This document shows, in pieces, positions 54,886 through 64,000 of a DNA stretch of 64,000 nucleotides. Below the pieces are notes generated by a model. The model saw only the letters and a program-made list of their open reading frames with translations, ran no database searches and had not been told where the DNA came from. The stretch is from Vibrio gallaecicus. Lineage in GTDB: Bacteria > Pseudomonadota > Gammaproteobacteria > Enterobacterales > Vibrionaceae. The position numbers and the translations under genes were made by a program. How positions within the stretch are numbered: the stretch's first letter is position 1; every line of letters starts with the position of its first letter. The stretch lies in assembly GCF_024347495.1 (NCBI RefSeq), contig NZ_AP025490.1:2108001-2172000 (forward strand). The letters run 5' to 3'.

Positions 54886-55788
54886 ATGGATCTTGAAGCT
54901 AGCTTATGGTTTTCAACCGTTGTTAAAACGGGTTCTTTCTCGAAAGCTGCTATCGCGTTGGGAGTGCCGACAAGTACCGTCAGCCGGCGTATCGCCAATC
55001 TTGAGGCTCAATTAGGTGTCACATTATTGGTTAGGAACACGCGAAGTATGCAGTTAACTCAATCTGGGACTGAGTATTTAGCTCTAACAAAGCCACTCGA
55101 GTTGGGTTATCAATCCCTAAAAGATTGGCAAGATAACCAGTCACAGGTCTCTGGCACATTGCGCATCACCGCTCCATTACAATTTGTTGATTGGCCACTC
55201 AGTGACTGGGTCATTGAATTTAAATCCCTTTACCCAAAACTCAATATCGAATTAGTTGGTAGCAATGAAAATCTAGATTTTTACGATGACGGGATAGATA
55301 TTGCGTTTCGTCAGGGACCACTGTCCAATTCAGATCTGAAACAGCGACGGTTGTTCGAGTTGCAATACGGCATTTATGCCTCGCCTTCGTGGATAAAAGA
55401 GCACGGTAGTAATCACGATTTAGAGTGGTTACAAAAACACAAGGTAGTTAACATTGGTGTGAAAGGTAAGGGATTACCATGGTTAGTTCAGCAAGATAAT
55501 AAACAGCTGACGATTTACCCTAATTCCGACTTGTTACTTGAATCCCCCAAGCAAGCTGTGAAAGCCGCAAAAGCAGGGTTAGGAATCATTTATGTCCCTT
55601 GTTTTGATGCGAATTCTGCCATTAGTAATGGGGAAATTGTGCCAGTTTGTGAAGCTCTTTGGCCTGATTGGAACGTTTTTTATCTTGTATTCCATGAAGC
55701 GAGAAATAAATCAAAAAAACTATCAACGTTTATTGAATTTATCTTCGAAAAACAGCAGCAACTGCAAACACTGCCAGGCATCCGTTAA
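54886..55788 (+). CDS. LysR-family transcriptional regulator
   Basis: A 300-residue LysR protein. The HTH occupies about residues 1-60 (GSFSKAAIALGVPTSTVSRRIANLEAQLG, then RNTRSMQLTQSG). The effector domain contains ITAPLQFVDWPLSDWV and AKAGLGIIYVPCFDANS. It is divergent from the NmrA-like gene, the standard arrangement for a LysR regulator and its target. Co-inducer unknown. Confidence 0.92.
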   Translation: MDLEASLWFSTVVKTGSFSKAAIALGVPTSTVSRRIANLEAQLGVTLLVRNTRSMQLTQSGTEYLALTKPLELGYQSLKDWQDNQSQVSGTLRITAPLQFVDWPLSDWVIEFKSLYPKLNIELVGSNENLDFYDDGIDIAFRQGPLSNSDLKQRRLFELQYGIYASPSWIKEHGSNHDLEWLQKHKVVNIGVKGKGLPWLVQQDNKQLTIYPNSDLLLESPKQAVKAAKAGLGIIYVPCFDANSAISNGEIVPVCEALWPDWNVFYLVFHEARNKSKKLSTFIEFIFEKQQQLQTLPGIR

Positions 55789-55898
55789 CTAATACACGAC
55801 AGCTATTCTTTGTCGTTTTCTGCCCTAAAGTAGACAACGAATCATTTGCTGATTGTCGCGGGCAGCCAACGATAATCAGTATTCGTTAAACCATCGAA

Positions 55899-56366
55899 TT
55901 AATCACTGCAAAATTCACTGTCTCCATTTAACATGAAAATGTTACTTTTCCGCTTTTTAAACGGTACTGCAGTCTTTTCTCCAGACACTAAATCATAAAT
56001 TTGTGTACTACACCCTCCAACAGTCTCATTTATTTCCATAGTATAAGAATGATTATCTTCGGTTGGAAAAGTTAAGAAGCCACCGCATGAAGTATAATAG
56101 TCAGATATAGTTATATTGATGGATAAAGGTGTTTCTGCACTAATTTTATATGTGTTCTTTCCATTAGGCGGTGTTTTGATCCCTTCACTTCTGCCTGCAC
56201 AGAATTCATATTCTCTGAAGAAGGTCATGTGAGCCTCTAGTGAGGATTGATTTCTTAATGTTAGGGTTGCCGTTTTCCCTGTCTCCGGTGCCTTATATGA
56301 TTGAGGTCCCAAGATGGCACATGAGCAGAGTAATGTTGAAGAGGCAATAATCGCAAATTTTTTCAT
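55899..56366 (-). CDS. Cysteine-containing lipoprotein of unknown function
   Basis: A 155-residue protein with a lipoprotein signal (STLLCSC, probable acylated Cys16). The mature part starts with a beta-rich domain (TATLTLRNQSSLEAHMTFFREYEFCAG). Four more cysteines (EFCAG, TSCGG, GGCST, EFCSD) could form two disulfides. The family is not recognised. It stands alone, convergent with the LysR gene. Confidence 0.7.
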   Translation of the reverse strand: MKKFAIIASSTLLCSCAILGPQSYKAPETGKTATLTLRNQSSLEAHMTFFREYEFCAGRSEGIKTPPNGKNTYKISAETPLSINITISDYYTSCGGFLTFPTEDNHSYTMEINETVGGCSTQIYDLVSGEKTAVPFKKRKSNIFMLNGDSEFCSD

Positions 56367-56604
56367 TTTTCACCAAAGTAATTTATCCCCTTTATTCATC
56401 ACGGGGCGTTGTTAGACCTGCATCAACTCATCTTGTTGTTGACACTCAATTGTTTCGTTTCATATATATCTCAACAGGTCATCTACAGAATGTGACAGAG
56501 CTTTTACTCTAATAAAGTGTGCGAATTACGAACCAAAAACGCCATGGGTTAAGGTTCATACCTTTACTATATTCATAATGACGGTGGGAACCGAAGGAGT
56601 AACG

Positions 56605-58278
56605 ATGAACCGAACTTCCTCTCTAATTCTGGTAGCGAGTTTAATAATGAGCTCGCATACTTTGGCTTTCGATGAAGCCGATATGATCTTTACAAACGCA
56701 CAAATTCACGGTCATGAGAACGCCGATGCGATTGCCATTCATGATGGAAATGTCCTATTTATAGGTAAAGCTACAGACACAAAAATGTATAGTAATAAAA
56801 ATACTGAAGTGATAGACCTTGAAAAAGCGTATGTCATGCCGGGGTTTATTGATAACCATAACCATGTATTTGAAGCTGTTTCTGAGGCCGGCGGTAACTG
56901 TGAGCTGCATATGGACGCCTCACTTGAAGATCAAATCCCTTACTTAAAAGCTTGTAGTAGAAAAAGTCAGTCTAAAGGCTGGTTAATAGGCTATGGTTTT
57001 TCGTTAGATGCCATAATCAATGAAAATAATACTCAAACTCCACTAGAGGTAATCGACAACATTTTTCCTACTCGCCCTGTTGTGCTCATGGAACAGACTT
57101 CTCATTCAATGTGGGTCAATTCTGCCGCTCTTGAACTTGCAGCTATCACCAAAGATTCACCCGAGCCTCAAGGTGGAAAGATTATCAAAGATCCAGATAG
57201 CGGTGAGCTTAACGGCATCTTATTTGATAATGCTGGCGATATCGTTATGGAAATGGCATGGAACAGCCTAGAAGGTCAATTTGATCAAAGTTATGACGGC
57301 TTAATAGCTGGTCTTGAAGAGTCAGCATCATACGGAATTACGACTATTGGTGATGGTCGGCTCTATTGGAAACGCGGTTGGTATGAAGTATGGAAACAAG
57401 CGGAACAAGACGGTAACTTAACGGCTCGAGTATCCCTACGTCCATGGATTTACCCTGCTGACTCCATGAATCCCCAATTAGTCTATCTGGAAAAAATTCA
57501 ATCAAGTGATACATCTCGCCTACTCCTAATCGATCAGGTAAAAATGTATAGCGATGGTATTACGATCAATGGTACCGCAAAAACTCTGGCACCGTATTTA
57601 GAGACTTACATACCAGATGAGCCTTACGGCATTAATTATATTCCGCCTACTCAAATGAAAACTTGGCTGACTGCATTGGATAAAATTGGTTATAGCGCAC
57701 ATATTCATGCTATTGGAGACGGGGCTGTTCGTGAATCGCTTAACGCGGTAGAACATGCTCGTAGCAACGGGGCATCGAAGTCGTACACGCTTACCCATAT
57801 CGAGCTTATAGATCCAGACGATATCCATCGCTTTGCGAATTTAAATGTTACAGCAGACTTCCAAGTAGGATCTGAATACATTGTCGAACACGACCACCCG
57901 TGGGCTAAACTATTCTTAGGAGCAAAGAGATCAAACGCATTAATGAACCTTAAAGCTATCTTTGATACAGGGGCTAACCTCACATTAAGTAGTGACTGGA
58001 ATGTCCATGAGTTAAACCCACTTATAGGTATCGCAAACAGTATAAGAATGGGAAGTACAGGATTACCTAATATAAAGGCCGCTATTGATGCATACACTAT
58101 CAACGCAGCTATAAGCCTTGGAATAGAAGACATTACAGGTTCTATCGACGTAGGAAAATCTGCTGATTTTGCTATCTTAGAGCAAAATATTACCCACTTG
58201 TCTGCCGATGATATTGCAAATACGAACATCTTAATGACTGTCTTGCAGGGTAATATTGTATTTGATGTTGAAGAGTAA
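56605..58278 (+). CDS. Secreted amidohydrolase, YtcJ-like (Amidohydro_3)
   Basis: ATG 56605 follows an AAGGAGTAACG ribosome site and gives 557 residues with a signal peptide (to about FAFDEA, residue 22). The metal-dependent hydrolase layout is clear: VMPGFIDNHNHVFE (HxH ligands), HIHAIGDGAVRESL and LTHIELID (ligand His), LSSDWNVHELNP (ligand Asp) and a final SIDVGKSADFAILE. YtcJ-type proteins act on amides or carbamates, mostly with unknown substrate. The signal peptide places it in the periplasm. It may belong functionally with the neighbouring TonB receptor, but nothing in the sequence proves that. Confidence 0.88.
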   Translation: MNRTSSLILVASLIMSSHTLAFDEADMIFTNAQIHGHENADAIAIHDGNVLFIGKATDTKMYSNKNTEVIDLEKAYVMPGFIDNHNHVFEAVSEAGGNCELHMDASLEDQIPYLKACSRKSQSKGWLIGYGFSLDAIINENNTQTPLEVIDNIFPTRPVVLMEQTSHSMWVNSAALELAAITKDSPEPQGGKIIKDPDSGELNGILFDNAGDIVMEMAWNSLEGQFDQSYDGLIAGLEESASYGITTIGDGRLYWKRGWYEVWKQAEQDGNLTARVSLRPWIYPADSMNPQLVYLEKIQSSDTSRLLLIDQVKMYSDGITINGTAKTLAPYLETYIPDEPYGINYIPPTQMKTWLTALDKIGYSAHIHAIGDGAVRESLNAVEHARSNGASKSYTLTHIELIDPDDIHRFANLNVTADFQVGSEYIVEHDHPWAKLFLGAKRSNALMNLKAIFDTGANLTLSSDWNVHELNPLIGIANSIRMGSTGLPNIKAAIDAYTINAAISLGIEDITGSIDVGKSADFAILEQNITHLSADDIANTNILMTVLQGNIVFDVEE

Positions 58279-58453
58279 ATGATTAGGTAAAAAGTCAGCT
58301 CTAGCTGAATAAGAAGTTAGCTATCCATGAACAGAGCTACATAGACACTGGCTATGAGTACTAAGCTGAAGAAATAAGTACAAAGCTGAATATAAATCAC
58401 CAAGCAGAGAGGGCGAAATACCCGTGCACTCTCCGTTGATGATAGGTCTTATA

Positions 58454-60733
58454 CTACATGTATATTGTTAGGTTAGCACCAAACTCTCTTGGCGCTCCCG
58501 CTCGAATATTCTGGTTATCAAGGTAGTCAGAGTAGTTACCATTAATATAAAACTCATCAGTTAAGTTTTTCACATAAGCATCTACTTTAAAGTTATCCCC
58601 AAGGTAACCTGCGGTTACGTTGTAAATCGTGCGAGCATCGGACTTATAAAGCTCATTATTCGCTTGATCGCCGTACATCTCGTCAACATAATCCACGCTA
58701 AATGTAGAGTAGACACGTTCAGTAAAGAAATAATTAGCCCCTAGTGAACCCGTATATTCAGGACTAAATGCGAATTGGTTACCTGAAAGATCCCCTTGTG
58801 CTCCCACATAATCTTTGAATTTCGTTTTAGCAAAACCCACATTTGCAAATAGCGACAGGTCTTCATTAAACAGGTAGACGTTCTCAAATTCTAAACCGTA
58901 AATCTCCGACTCACCTGCATTTTCTGTATAGCAGTTAACTGAGTTTCCATCAGGGCAAACATCTACTTGCTGATTCTTCCAATCACCGTAATAAATATTA
59001 GCATTAGAAATTAAATCACCATCTAACCAAGCAGTACGTATCGCCAGCTCGAAGTTATCTAAGTGTTCAGGGTCAAAACTTCGAGATGTACCCGTACCAT
59101 CGATGTCTGTACCGCCTGAACGGTACCCACGTTTGTAAAAAGTACTAATCGATGCATCTTGGTTTACATTATAAGTTAACCCAACCTGCGGAAGCAGCGC
59201 GTGATAAGAAGTCTCTTGCTTTGCTTGATTAGAAACACCTACGTAAGAGTTAAGGTTATTGTTAATCGAAGACACAATCGCCGCACCAGTGCCCGCTGGT
59301 AACCCAGTAGCCGAATCAATGGCAGCGCCTGCGCCTGCAGCATCTGGTAAGTTTAGCCCGCCAACAACACTTCGCGATTGCTGAGATGGCGCAATTTCAC
59401 TCTTCTCATAGTCATAACGGAAACCAGCAGAAGCAGTCCAAGCAGAAGCGATATCATGATCCCATTCCGTGAAGAACGCCATATTCTGAACAGTTTTATC
59501 ATAAGCGATACTGTCATCAATCTGCGCATTCTCCATGTAAAGAGGAAGAATAGCCCCTTCCAAAGCTCCCGCGCCCATTTGATTTAAACCTGCAGAGATC
59601 AACGGGTGTATACCTACGAGTTGTAATCTATCGGTAGCAATTTTTTGTTCAACCTGAGTCAAATAGATGCCCGCGACACCTCTTGTATCTTGACCTTCAA
59701 AATTGAAACGGACTTCTTGAGCAATATTCTTATCCTCAACAGTCCTGTCCACTTGATTACCCGTTACTCCTGGTATTCTGTCACTATCGTCTGTTCGAAT
59801 GTAATCACCACCTAAATAAGATGTGATTGAGCTTAGCGTCCACTGATCTGTTAAGTAATACGTAAAATCGATCGCAGCCGTAAAGCCGTCATAATTCTCT
59901 CGAGCTACCACATCATCATAAGATGTTCGGCTATCTAGTGGATATCCATTGGCTGGATTCACATAATAAATGTCTTGCCCACGATCTGACTTAGCAAACT
60001 GAGCCATGAGATTTAGGCTCCACTGGTCACTTGGTTCGATCAACAATTGTGCTCGGATGTTGTGATTCTCACGAGCATCGAAATCATCATTACCTAAAGT
60101 TGCATTTTTCATAAACCCATCAGATTCATGGAACTGTCCAGTAACTCTCAAAGCCGCATCATCACCAACAGGGGCATTGAACATACCATCAAGAACTTTA
60201 CGCCCGTAGTTACCGGCTCCAACTCTCATCACAGCGTCATAATAACCAAGTTCAGGCTTTTTAGATTCAACGACGACAGCACCGATAAGGGCATTTCGTC
60301 CCACGTTAGTGGACTGGGGACCACGCAACACTTCAACTTGTTCAACATCCCAAACATCTTTCGCTAAAAAACGGCTCGCATAGCCAGTGTAAGCAACACC
60401 ATCAATATAAAGACTGCCCATTTCACCAGTGCCACCACCGGTTGATGCAGAATTTTGCGATACCCCACGAATACCAAACACTTCACCAGAACCCATGTCA
60501 TAAACATTGGCAGAAAAAGCGTAGATATCATTGAGATCTTGTAGCTCGTACCTTTCTATATCTTGATCGGTTACGACTGCCACACTTTCCTTAGTGTCTT
60601 GAGTAGAGCGAGCAATTTTTTGTCCTGTAACGACAATCACTTCTGTTTGTGCTGAATCTCGAATATCTGATTGAGCCAAAGCGCCATTTGATAGGACAGA
60701 TAGAACTGCCACAGCGGTTGCAGAAAACCTCAA
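58454..60733 (-). CDS. TonB-dependent outer-membrane receptor
   Basis: A 759-residue receptor. The TTG start at 60733 is supported by a strong GGAGG site seven bases before it, and no ATG gives a signal peptide. The leader ends near ALAQ (residue 21), followed by a TonB-box-like EVIVVTG. The plug domain spans about 35-150 (VFGIRGVSQNS, VEVLRGPQSTNVGRNALIGAV) and the barrel occupies the rest, ending in a final aromatic-rich strand with GANLTIYM. It resembles siderophore or metallophore receptors. A 19-bp Fur-like inverted repeat lies upstream. The divergent PepSY and metal-binding-protein operon suggests the two together import a metal or metal complex. Confidence 0.92.
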   Translation of the reverse strand: MRFSATAVAVLSVLSNGALAQSDIRDSAQTEVIVVTGQKIARSTQDTKESVAVVTDQDIERYELQDLNDIYAFSANVYDMGSGEVFGIRGVSQNSASTGGGTGEMGSLYIDGVAYTGYASRFLAKDVWDVEQVEVLRGPQSTNVGRNALIGAVVVESKKPELGYYDAVMRVGAGNYGRKVLDGMFNAPVGDDAALRVTGQFHESDGFMKNATLGNDDFDARENHNIRAQLLIEPSDQWSLNLMAQFAKSDRGQDIYYVNPANGYPLDSRTSYDDVVARENYDGFTAAIDFTYYLTDQWTLSSITSYLGGDYIRTDDSDRIPGVTGNQVDRTVEDKNIAQEVRFNFEGQDTRGVAGIYLTQVEQKIATDRLQLVGIHPLISAGLNQMGAGALEGAILPLYMENAQIDDSIAYDKTVQNMAFFTEWDHDIASAWTASAGFRYDYEKSEIAPSQQSRSVVGGLNLPDAAGAGAAIDSATGLPAGTGAAIVSSINNNLNSYVGVSNQAKQETSYHALLPQVGLTYNVNQDASISTFYKRGYRSGGTDIDGTGTSRSFDPEHLDNFELAIRTAWLDGDLISNANIYYGDWKNQQVDVCPDGNSVNCYTENAGESEIYGLEFENVYLFNEDLSLFANVGFAKTKFKDYVGAQGDLSGNQFAFSPEYTGSLGANYFFTERVYSTFSVDYVDEMYGDQANNELYKSDARTIYNVTAGYLGDNFKVDAYVKNLTDEFYINGNYSDYLDNQNIRAGAPREFGANLTIYM

Positions 60734-60792
60734 AACACACCTCCCTTTAATTATTTGTGAAAATTTTGTGTATAAAAAGCAGCAAAGAAACG

Positions 60793-60811
60793 AACAATAA
60801 TAGTAATTGTT
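60793..60811. promoter_or_regulatory. Fur-box-like inverted repeat between receptor and PepSY operon
   Basis: AACAAT-N7-ATTGTT is a 19-bp inverted repeat. It agrees with the classic 19-bp Fur consensus at 12 positions by hand count. It lies between divergent TonB receptor and PepSY genes. No Zur-type palindrome was found here. Confidence 0.5.
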
Positions 60812-60950
60812 TGCATTTACAATGCATTTTATAAATAATCATCACTCAGAATTATAAGTGCGTTAATGCTCTGATTTAGATAACTTTATCTGGATCCCAT
60901 ATTGAATAAAGCACAGTACCTAAGCTGAATAACAAGACAGGGAGAGAGTC

Positions 60951-62708
60951 GTGACCACGAATGTGTCAGTATCTGGAAGTTCAGTTGACGAAAGTCTAGA
61001 GCGGAAATTAAAAAATAAAAAGGCCAAGAAAATCACCGCCGGGAGAATCGCTTTTCTTGTGCACAGCTACATTGGATTAAAGCTATCCATTATTTTTTGT
61101 GTCGTTCTACTTAGTGGCACAATCGCTGTTTTCCATGAAGAAATCGACTGGCTAATTTACTCTGAAAAACGCGTGGTTTCGGAGCCAAAGAAGATGAATG
61201 CAGGGGCTGTGTTCGACCGCCTTCAGGAAGAATTTCCAAACTCAGGGCTATCGTCCTACTACACGGCTTCCGATCGCGAGCAAACATCCGCTACCGCAAT
61301 TAAAAGCACATCAAGCGGTGGATTTACTGTTGTCCATATCGACCCATATACTGGCGAATATAAAGGAGAAACCGACTTCTTAACCGTTGGTAGCTTCATT
61401 CGTATCCTTCATACCAATCTTTTCATGCCGTTAATTGGTCGTGCATTTGTCAACTTTTTCGGCATTCTTTGCCTTATTGGATTAATCACAGGGCTGATAT
61501 CCTACCGTCGATTTTGGCGACATTTTTTTACTTTACCTCGCTACCAAGGCGTAAAATTCCACCGTTTTCTTGCTGATTTACATAAATTTATTGGCTTATG
61601 GTCTCTCTGGTTTGTTCTCATCATTGGCGTATCTGGAAGTTGGTGGTTTTATCACAACCCACTGGTCCTCTATAAACTAGCTCCCCCAGTCATCGAAGCA
61701 CTCCCAATTGAGCCAGGGCTGACAAGAGCCGATATAAAACAGCTAGGAACCGAAACCCCAACGAAACTGACATCTGCGCAAATTGTAGATGCGGTTTATA
61801 AGCATGATCCTAACTTTACTCCCCTTTTACTTCGCCCACCTGAGCACAATGGTATGGCTTATTCAATCCGCGGAACAAAAGGCGACCTACTCACTCACAT
61901 AATGGATAGTGTGTATTTCATCCACCCTTATACAGGTGAAATTATTGGCTCAAGATTAATGGAAGATGCCAGCTTTGGTCACCGGTTTGACAGGGCAATG
62001 AGACCTCTTCATTACGGAACTTTCGGAGAATCAGGCTGGACTGATATTTTAGTTAAAACGATATGGTTTGTTTTTGGATTTGCAATGACAGCACTTTCAG
62101 TTTCAGGAACCATTATTTACTACAAACGAACCAGATCCGAAGTTTCACGCATTATTCGCCCTTCAATGTCTAAATCTAAAAAAAGGCTACTTAAAGCTTG
62201 GCTAGTCATTAGGCCCTGGGGTGGCCCAATGTCCGGTTTCAAATATCTTAACTGGGCGTTTATTTTGGTTATGTGCATAGGAATTAGTATTGCCTTCAAG
62301 CTTCAACGAGAGGGCACATCCGGTGGCGGATACCAATACCAACAACAAACCGTTGGGCAATGGGATATTAGCTTGCAAGTCGTACTCGGTCTTTTAGAAA
62401 AAGACCTGCCTCCAATTAGTCCCGGTAGAAAAACTAACGTTAATGCGTTTGTTGAAGGTGACTTCTCTAACATCAAATTTATGTACGTTGACTTCAAAAA
62501 ACCACGGACACTAAGAGCTCCTGGTTTTGTTATCCACGGTGTAACTGGCAATTTAACCGCCCATGTTGTTGTTCCAAAGAAGCTGCCTACCGACGCAAAA
62601 CTTTGGCTAACGATTGAAGACTGGAGTGGCGAGTTTTACCAAGCCTCTTGGTCACTCATGCCTGATGGTGTAGGTACGTTCGACAAACGAACAACCGATC
62701 TAAATTAG
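60951..62708 (+). CDS. PepSY-associated transmembrane protein (PiuB-like)
   Basis: A 585-residue inner-membrane protein. A GTG start follows GGGAGAG. TM helices lie near residues 45-65, 165-185, 215-235, 375-395 and 435-455. PepSY-type segments occur between them: a region of about 70-145 containing FTVVHIDPYTGEYKG, and another around 270-340 with DSVYFIHPYTGEIIGSR. The SLWFVLIIGVSGSWWFYHNP segment and HRFLADLHKFIGLWS histidines resemble PiuB/FpvG iron-related reductases. The C-terminal 130 residues are likely periplasmic. It starts an operon with three envelope proteins, and probably helps free or reduce a metal taken in by the TonB receptor (inference). Confidence 0.87.
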   Translation: MTTNVSVSGSSVDESLERKLKNKKAKKITAGRIAFLVHSYIGLKLSIIFCVVLLSGTIAVFHEEIDWLIYSEKRVVSEPKKMNAGAVFDRLQEEFPNSGLSSYYTASDREQTSATAIKSTSSGGFTVVHIDPYTGEYKGETDFLTVGSFIRILHTNLFMPLIGRAFVNFFGILCLIGLITGLISYRRFWRHFFTLPRYQGVKFHRFLADLHKFIGLWSLWFVLIIGVSGSWWFYHNPLVLYKLAPPVIEALPIEPGLTRADIKQLGTETPTKLTSAQIVDAVYKHDPNFTPLLLRPPEHNGMAYSIRGTKGDLLTHIMDSVYFIHPYTGEIIGSRLMEDASFGHRFDRAMRPLHYGTFGESGWTDILVKTIWFVFGFAMTALSVSGTIIYYKRTRSEVSRIIRPSMSKSKKRLLKAWLVIRPWGGPMSGFKYLNWAFILVMCIGISIAFKLQREGTSGGGYQYQQQTVGQWDISLQVVLGLLEKDLPPISPGRKTNVNAFVEGDFSNIKFMYVDFKKPRTLRAPGFVIHGVTGNLTAHVVVPKKLPTDAKLWLTIEDWSGEFYQASWSLMPDGVGTFDKRTTDLN

Positions 62709-62731
62709 AACGAATAAGAAGGCTTTAAATC

Positions 62732-63067
62732 ATGTTAAGAAGAGCAACTCTACTCTCAATAACTCTTGGCTCAATGCTTACGAGTATTGCTAGCTTTGCA
62801 CACTACCCCATCTTGACTTGCAACGTAGGACACAATGACCAGAGCAAATTGGTGATATGTGAAGCTAGTTTCTCAAATAGAGCTAAAGCCCCAAATGTCA
62901 TTATGGAAGTATTTTCTGACGAGGATGAAGTATTGTCCTCTGGCGTGACTGATGAAAAGGCGATGTACCAGTTTCCTCTCCCAGAAGGTGATTACTTCAT
63001 TCTTATGGATGCGGGACCAGGACATGTCCTAGAGATATCTAACGATGAAGTGAATAACAATTTATAG
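62732..63067 (+). CDS. Small periplasmic protein in metal-uptake operon
   Basis: A 111-residue protein with a signal peptide (to about residue 23, SFAHYP). The mature part is about 85 residues. It has two cysteines (LTCNVG and VICEAS), a beta-rich pattern and a FPLPEGDYFILMDAGPGHVLE segment that looks like the end of a small Ig- or DUF4198-like domain. The family is not firmly recognised. It follows the PepSY gene by 23 bases and is three bases before the next gene. Confidence 0.7.
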   Translation: MLRRATLLSITLGSMLTSIASFAHYPILTCNVGHNDQSKLVICEASFSNRAKAPNVIMEVFSDEDEVLSSGVTDEKAMYQFPLPEGDYFILMDAGPGHVLEISNDEVNNNL

Positions 63068-63070
63068 GTA

Positions 63071-63637
63071 ATGCTCGTGAATCATTCCATTGACTGTAAA
63101 GTCAAATCGTTAGACTCAAAGATGGTGTTTGTTGAAATAATTCCACCAGCCGACGGGAAGAAAGAAGACAAAATAGTGTTGAGTTGTATTGTAGCCGTTG
63201 TGCTCACTGCATCCTCATTGCTGTTTTGGTTATACCCGCCAAAAAGTAACCACAAGCCTACTATTCCGCAAGGTATGCACGCGCATTTAACCAGCCTAGC
63301 AAACGCGACAGATGAGATATTAATGATGAGTGAAATGGGCGAAAAATTCCCTAGCCTCTCTGAGTTAGTCAATTTCGACATTGCGCCTTTTACACAGCAG
63401 AACATCGGTAATTTAAGTGTCGTTTCATGGAAACAAGTCGATCACTGCTTTATTGGCGAAACCCACATCAATCAAGTTGATTATCAAATGCGCTTAATCG
63501 TCGGCGATACCAGTGGAGCTTCAATTGCTTGGCGTGTTGCACAACCAGACACACTGGAAGAGTTATGTTCTGTTCAAGCAAATAAGACATGGCACACCCT
63601 AAACTCCACAAATAACAACCAACTGCATAGTCATTGA
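63071..63637 (+). CDS. Single-span membrane protein in metal-uptake operon (DUF6162-like?)
   Basis: A 188-residue protein with one transmembrane helix near residues 35-55, so about 130 residues face the periplasm. I see AHLTSLANATDEILMMSEMGEKFPSLSELV and two cysteines (VDHCFIGE, EELCSVQ), and a His near the end (QLHSH). Proteins of this size and layout (DUF6162 as I recall it) are encoded between PepSY and metal ABC transporter genes, which matches the position. The function is not known. Confidence 0.65.
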   Translation: MLVNHSIDCKVKSLDSKMVFVEIIPPADGKKEDKIVLSCIVAVVLTASSLLFWLYPPKSNHKPTIPQGMHAHLTSLANATDEILMMSEMGEKFPSLSELVNFDIAPFTQQNIGNLSVVSWKQVDHCFIGETHINQVDYQMRLIVGDTSGASIAWRVAQPDTLEELCSVQANKTWHTLNSTNNNQLHSH

Positions 63638-63651
63638 TATAGGGAATTTTA

Positions 63652-64000
63652 ATGTCTTTTTTACATCGTAATATTTTTGCGATTTTTATCGCTATTTTAT
63701 CCCTTTCTTTACCCTCTTTGGCTTTTGCTAAATTAAACATCGGGATTACTTTACACCCCTACTACAGCTACGTGACGAATATTGTAGGTGATAAAGCAAC
63801 CGTAACTCCTCTAATTGATGCGGGATTCAATCCTCATGCTTATAAGCTATCACCTGCGGATTTGTCGCGATTAAAATCTATGGATGCAATTGTCGTAAAC
63901 GGTATTGGTCATGATCAGTTTGCTGTTGAAGCTTTGGAAAGCTTGAACTTACCGCAGCTCACCGTAATTCAAGCAAATGCCAACGTGCCTCTGATCAGCA
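63652..64000 (+). CDS. Metal ABC transporter binding protein (ZnuA/TroA type), 3' end missing
   Basis: The frame opens at ATG 63652 after an AGGGAA ribosome site and runs past the right edge, so only the first 116 residues are visible. A signal peptide (to LAFA, residue 26) is followed by LNIGITLHPYYSYVTNIVGDKATVTPLI and NPHAYKLSPADLSRLKSMDAIVVNGIGHDQF; pieces of this are the known ZnuA/TroA pattern. His in LHPY and NPHAY are expected metal ligands. Permease and ATPase genes should follow outside the window. It is the fourth gene of the PepSY operon. Confidence 0.88.
   Translation, partial: MSFLHRNIFAIFIAILSLSLPSLAFAKLNIGITLHPYYSYVTNIVGDKATVTPLIDAGFNPHAYKLSPADLSRLKSMDAIVVNGIGHDQFAVEALESLNLPQLTVIQANANVPLIS

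Noticed and set aside
58357..58390. Direct repeat of about 14 bases (AGTACTAAGCTGAA and AGTACAAAGCTGAA)
   Set aside because: Only two imperfect copies 20 bases apart in AT-rich spacer; could be chance.
60821..60850. Zur site in the TonB receptor promoter
   Set aside because: TGCATTTACAATGCA is palindromic but does not fit the Zur core; only the Fur-like repeat nearby is plausible.
63468..63740. Minus-strand frame of 90 codons at the right end
   Set aside because: It overlaps two plus-strand genes with clear signal peptides and ribosome sites; it is a shadow frame.

Overview
The window looks like chromosomal DNA of a marine Vibrio or close Vibrionaceae relative. The base composition is moderately AT-rich. 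The proteins resemble enteric and Vibrio families: RstA/RstB, Bor, AzlCD, a fructose-type PTS cluster with ManA and an AraC regulator, a Pgt phosphoglycerate system, PykA and several PepSY/TonB genes. No rRNA, tRNA or CRISPR array was seen. Genus assignment is inference from protein resemblance only.

Layout. 1-2.4 kb: end of an RstA-like response regulator, its RstB-like kinase and a Bor-family lipoprotein. 2.4-6.2 kb: an AzlCD exporter with an AraC regulator, a small lipoprotein and an orphan amino-acid-type binding protein. 6.2-10.6 kb: a zinc locus. An outer-membrane barrel with a His-rich loop, an AztC-like binding protein and an ABC-3 permease are read one way; an AztD-like zinc chaperone is read the other way; a strong Zur-type palindrome lies between them. 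No ATPase gene is present. 10.6-17.4 kb: signalling genes (chemoreceptor, CHASE4-type diguanylate cyclase, GAF-GGDEF-EAL protein, solo periplasmic binding protein) and a GGTTTT tandem repeat. 17.4-21.0 kb: PatB-like lyase, SnoaL-like protein, EamA exporter and LysR regulator. 21.0-33.6 kb: a sugar block with three fructose-family PTS permeases, a separate EIIB, an HPr-like/EIIA protein, an AraC regulator, mannose-6-phosphate isomerase and a GH92 alpha-mannosidase lipoprotein. Together these can release mannose from glycans, import it as mannose-6-phosphate and turn it into fructose-6-phosphate.

33.8-37.3 kb: nucleoside hydrolase, glutathione peroxidase, a frameshifted DUF3429 gene and a decayed IS5-family element with intact ends. 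37.4-45.7 kb: pgtA-pgtB-pgtC divergent from a PgtP/UhpC-type transporter, followed by pyruvate kinase; this fits sensing and use of external phosphoglycerates or PEP. 45.9-56.4 kb: an accessory-looking region of small regulators, exporters and enzymes. It contains a compact protein that aligns along its length with the YopH catalytic domain, although no secretion genes are visible. Two copies of one hairpin repeat bracket that gene and the neighbouring LysE/AraC operon.

56.6-64.0 kb: a secreted amidohydrolase, then a TonB-dependent receptor divergent from an operon of a PepSY membrane protein, two small envelope proteins and a metal-type ABC binding protein that runs off the window. This is probably a second metal or metallophore uptake locus.

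The strongest leads are the YopH-like phosphatase, the ATPase-less zinc locus, hairpins placed over translation starts in the mannose operon, and the Pgt regulator that lacks its sigma-54 contact motif.
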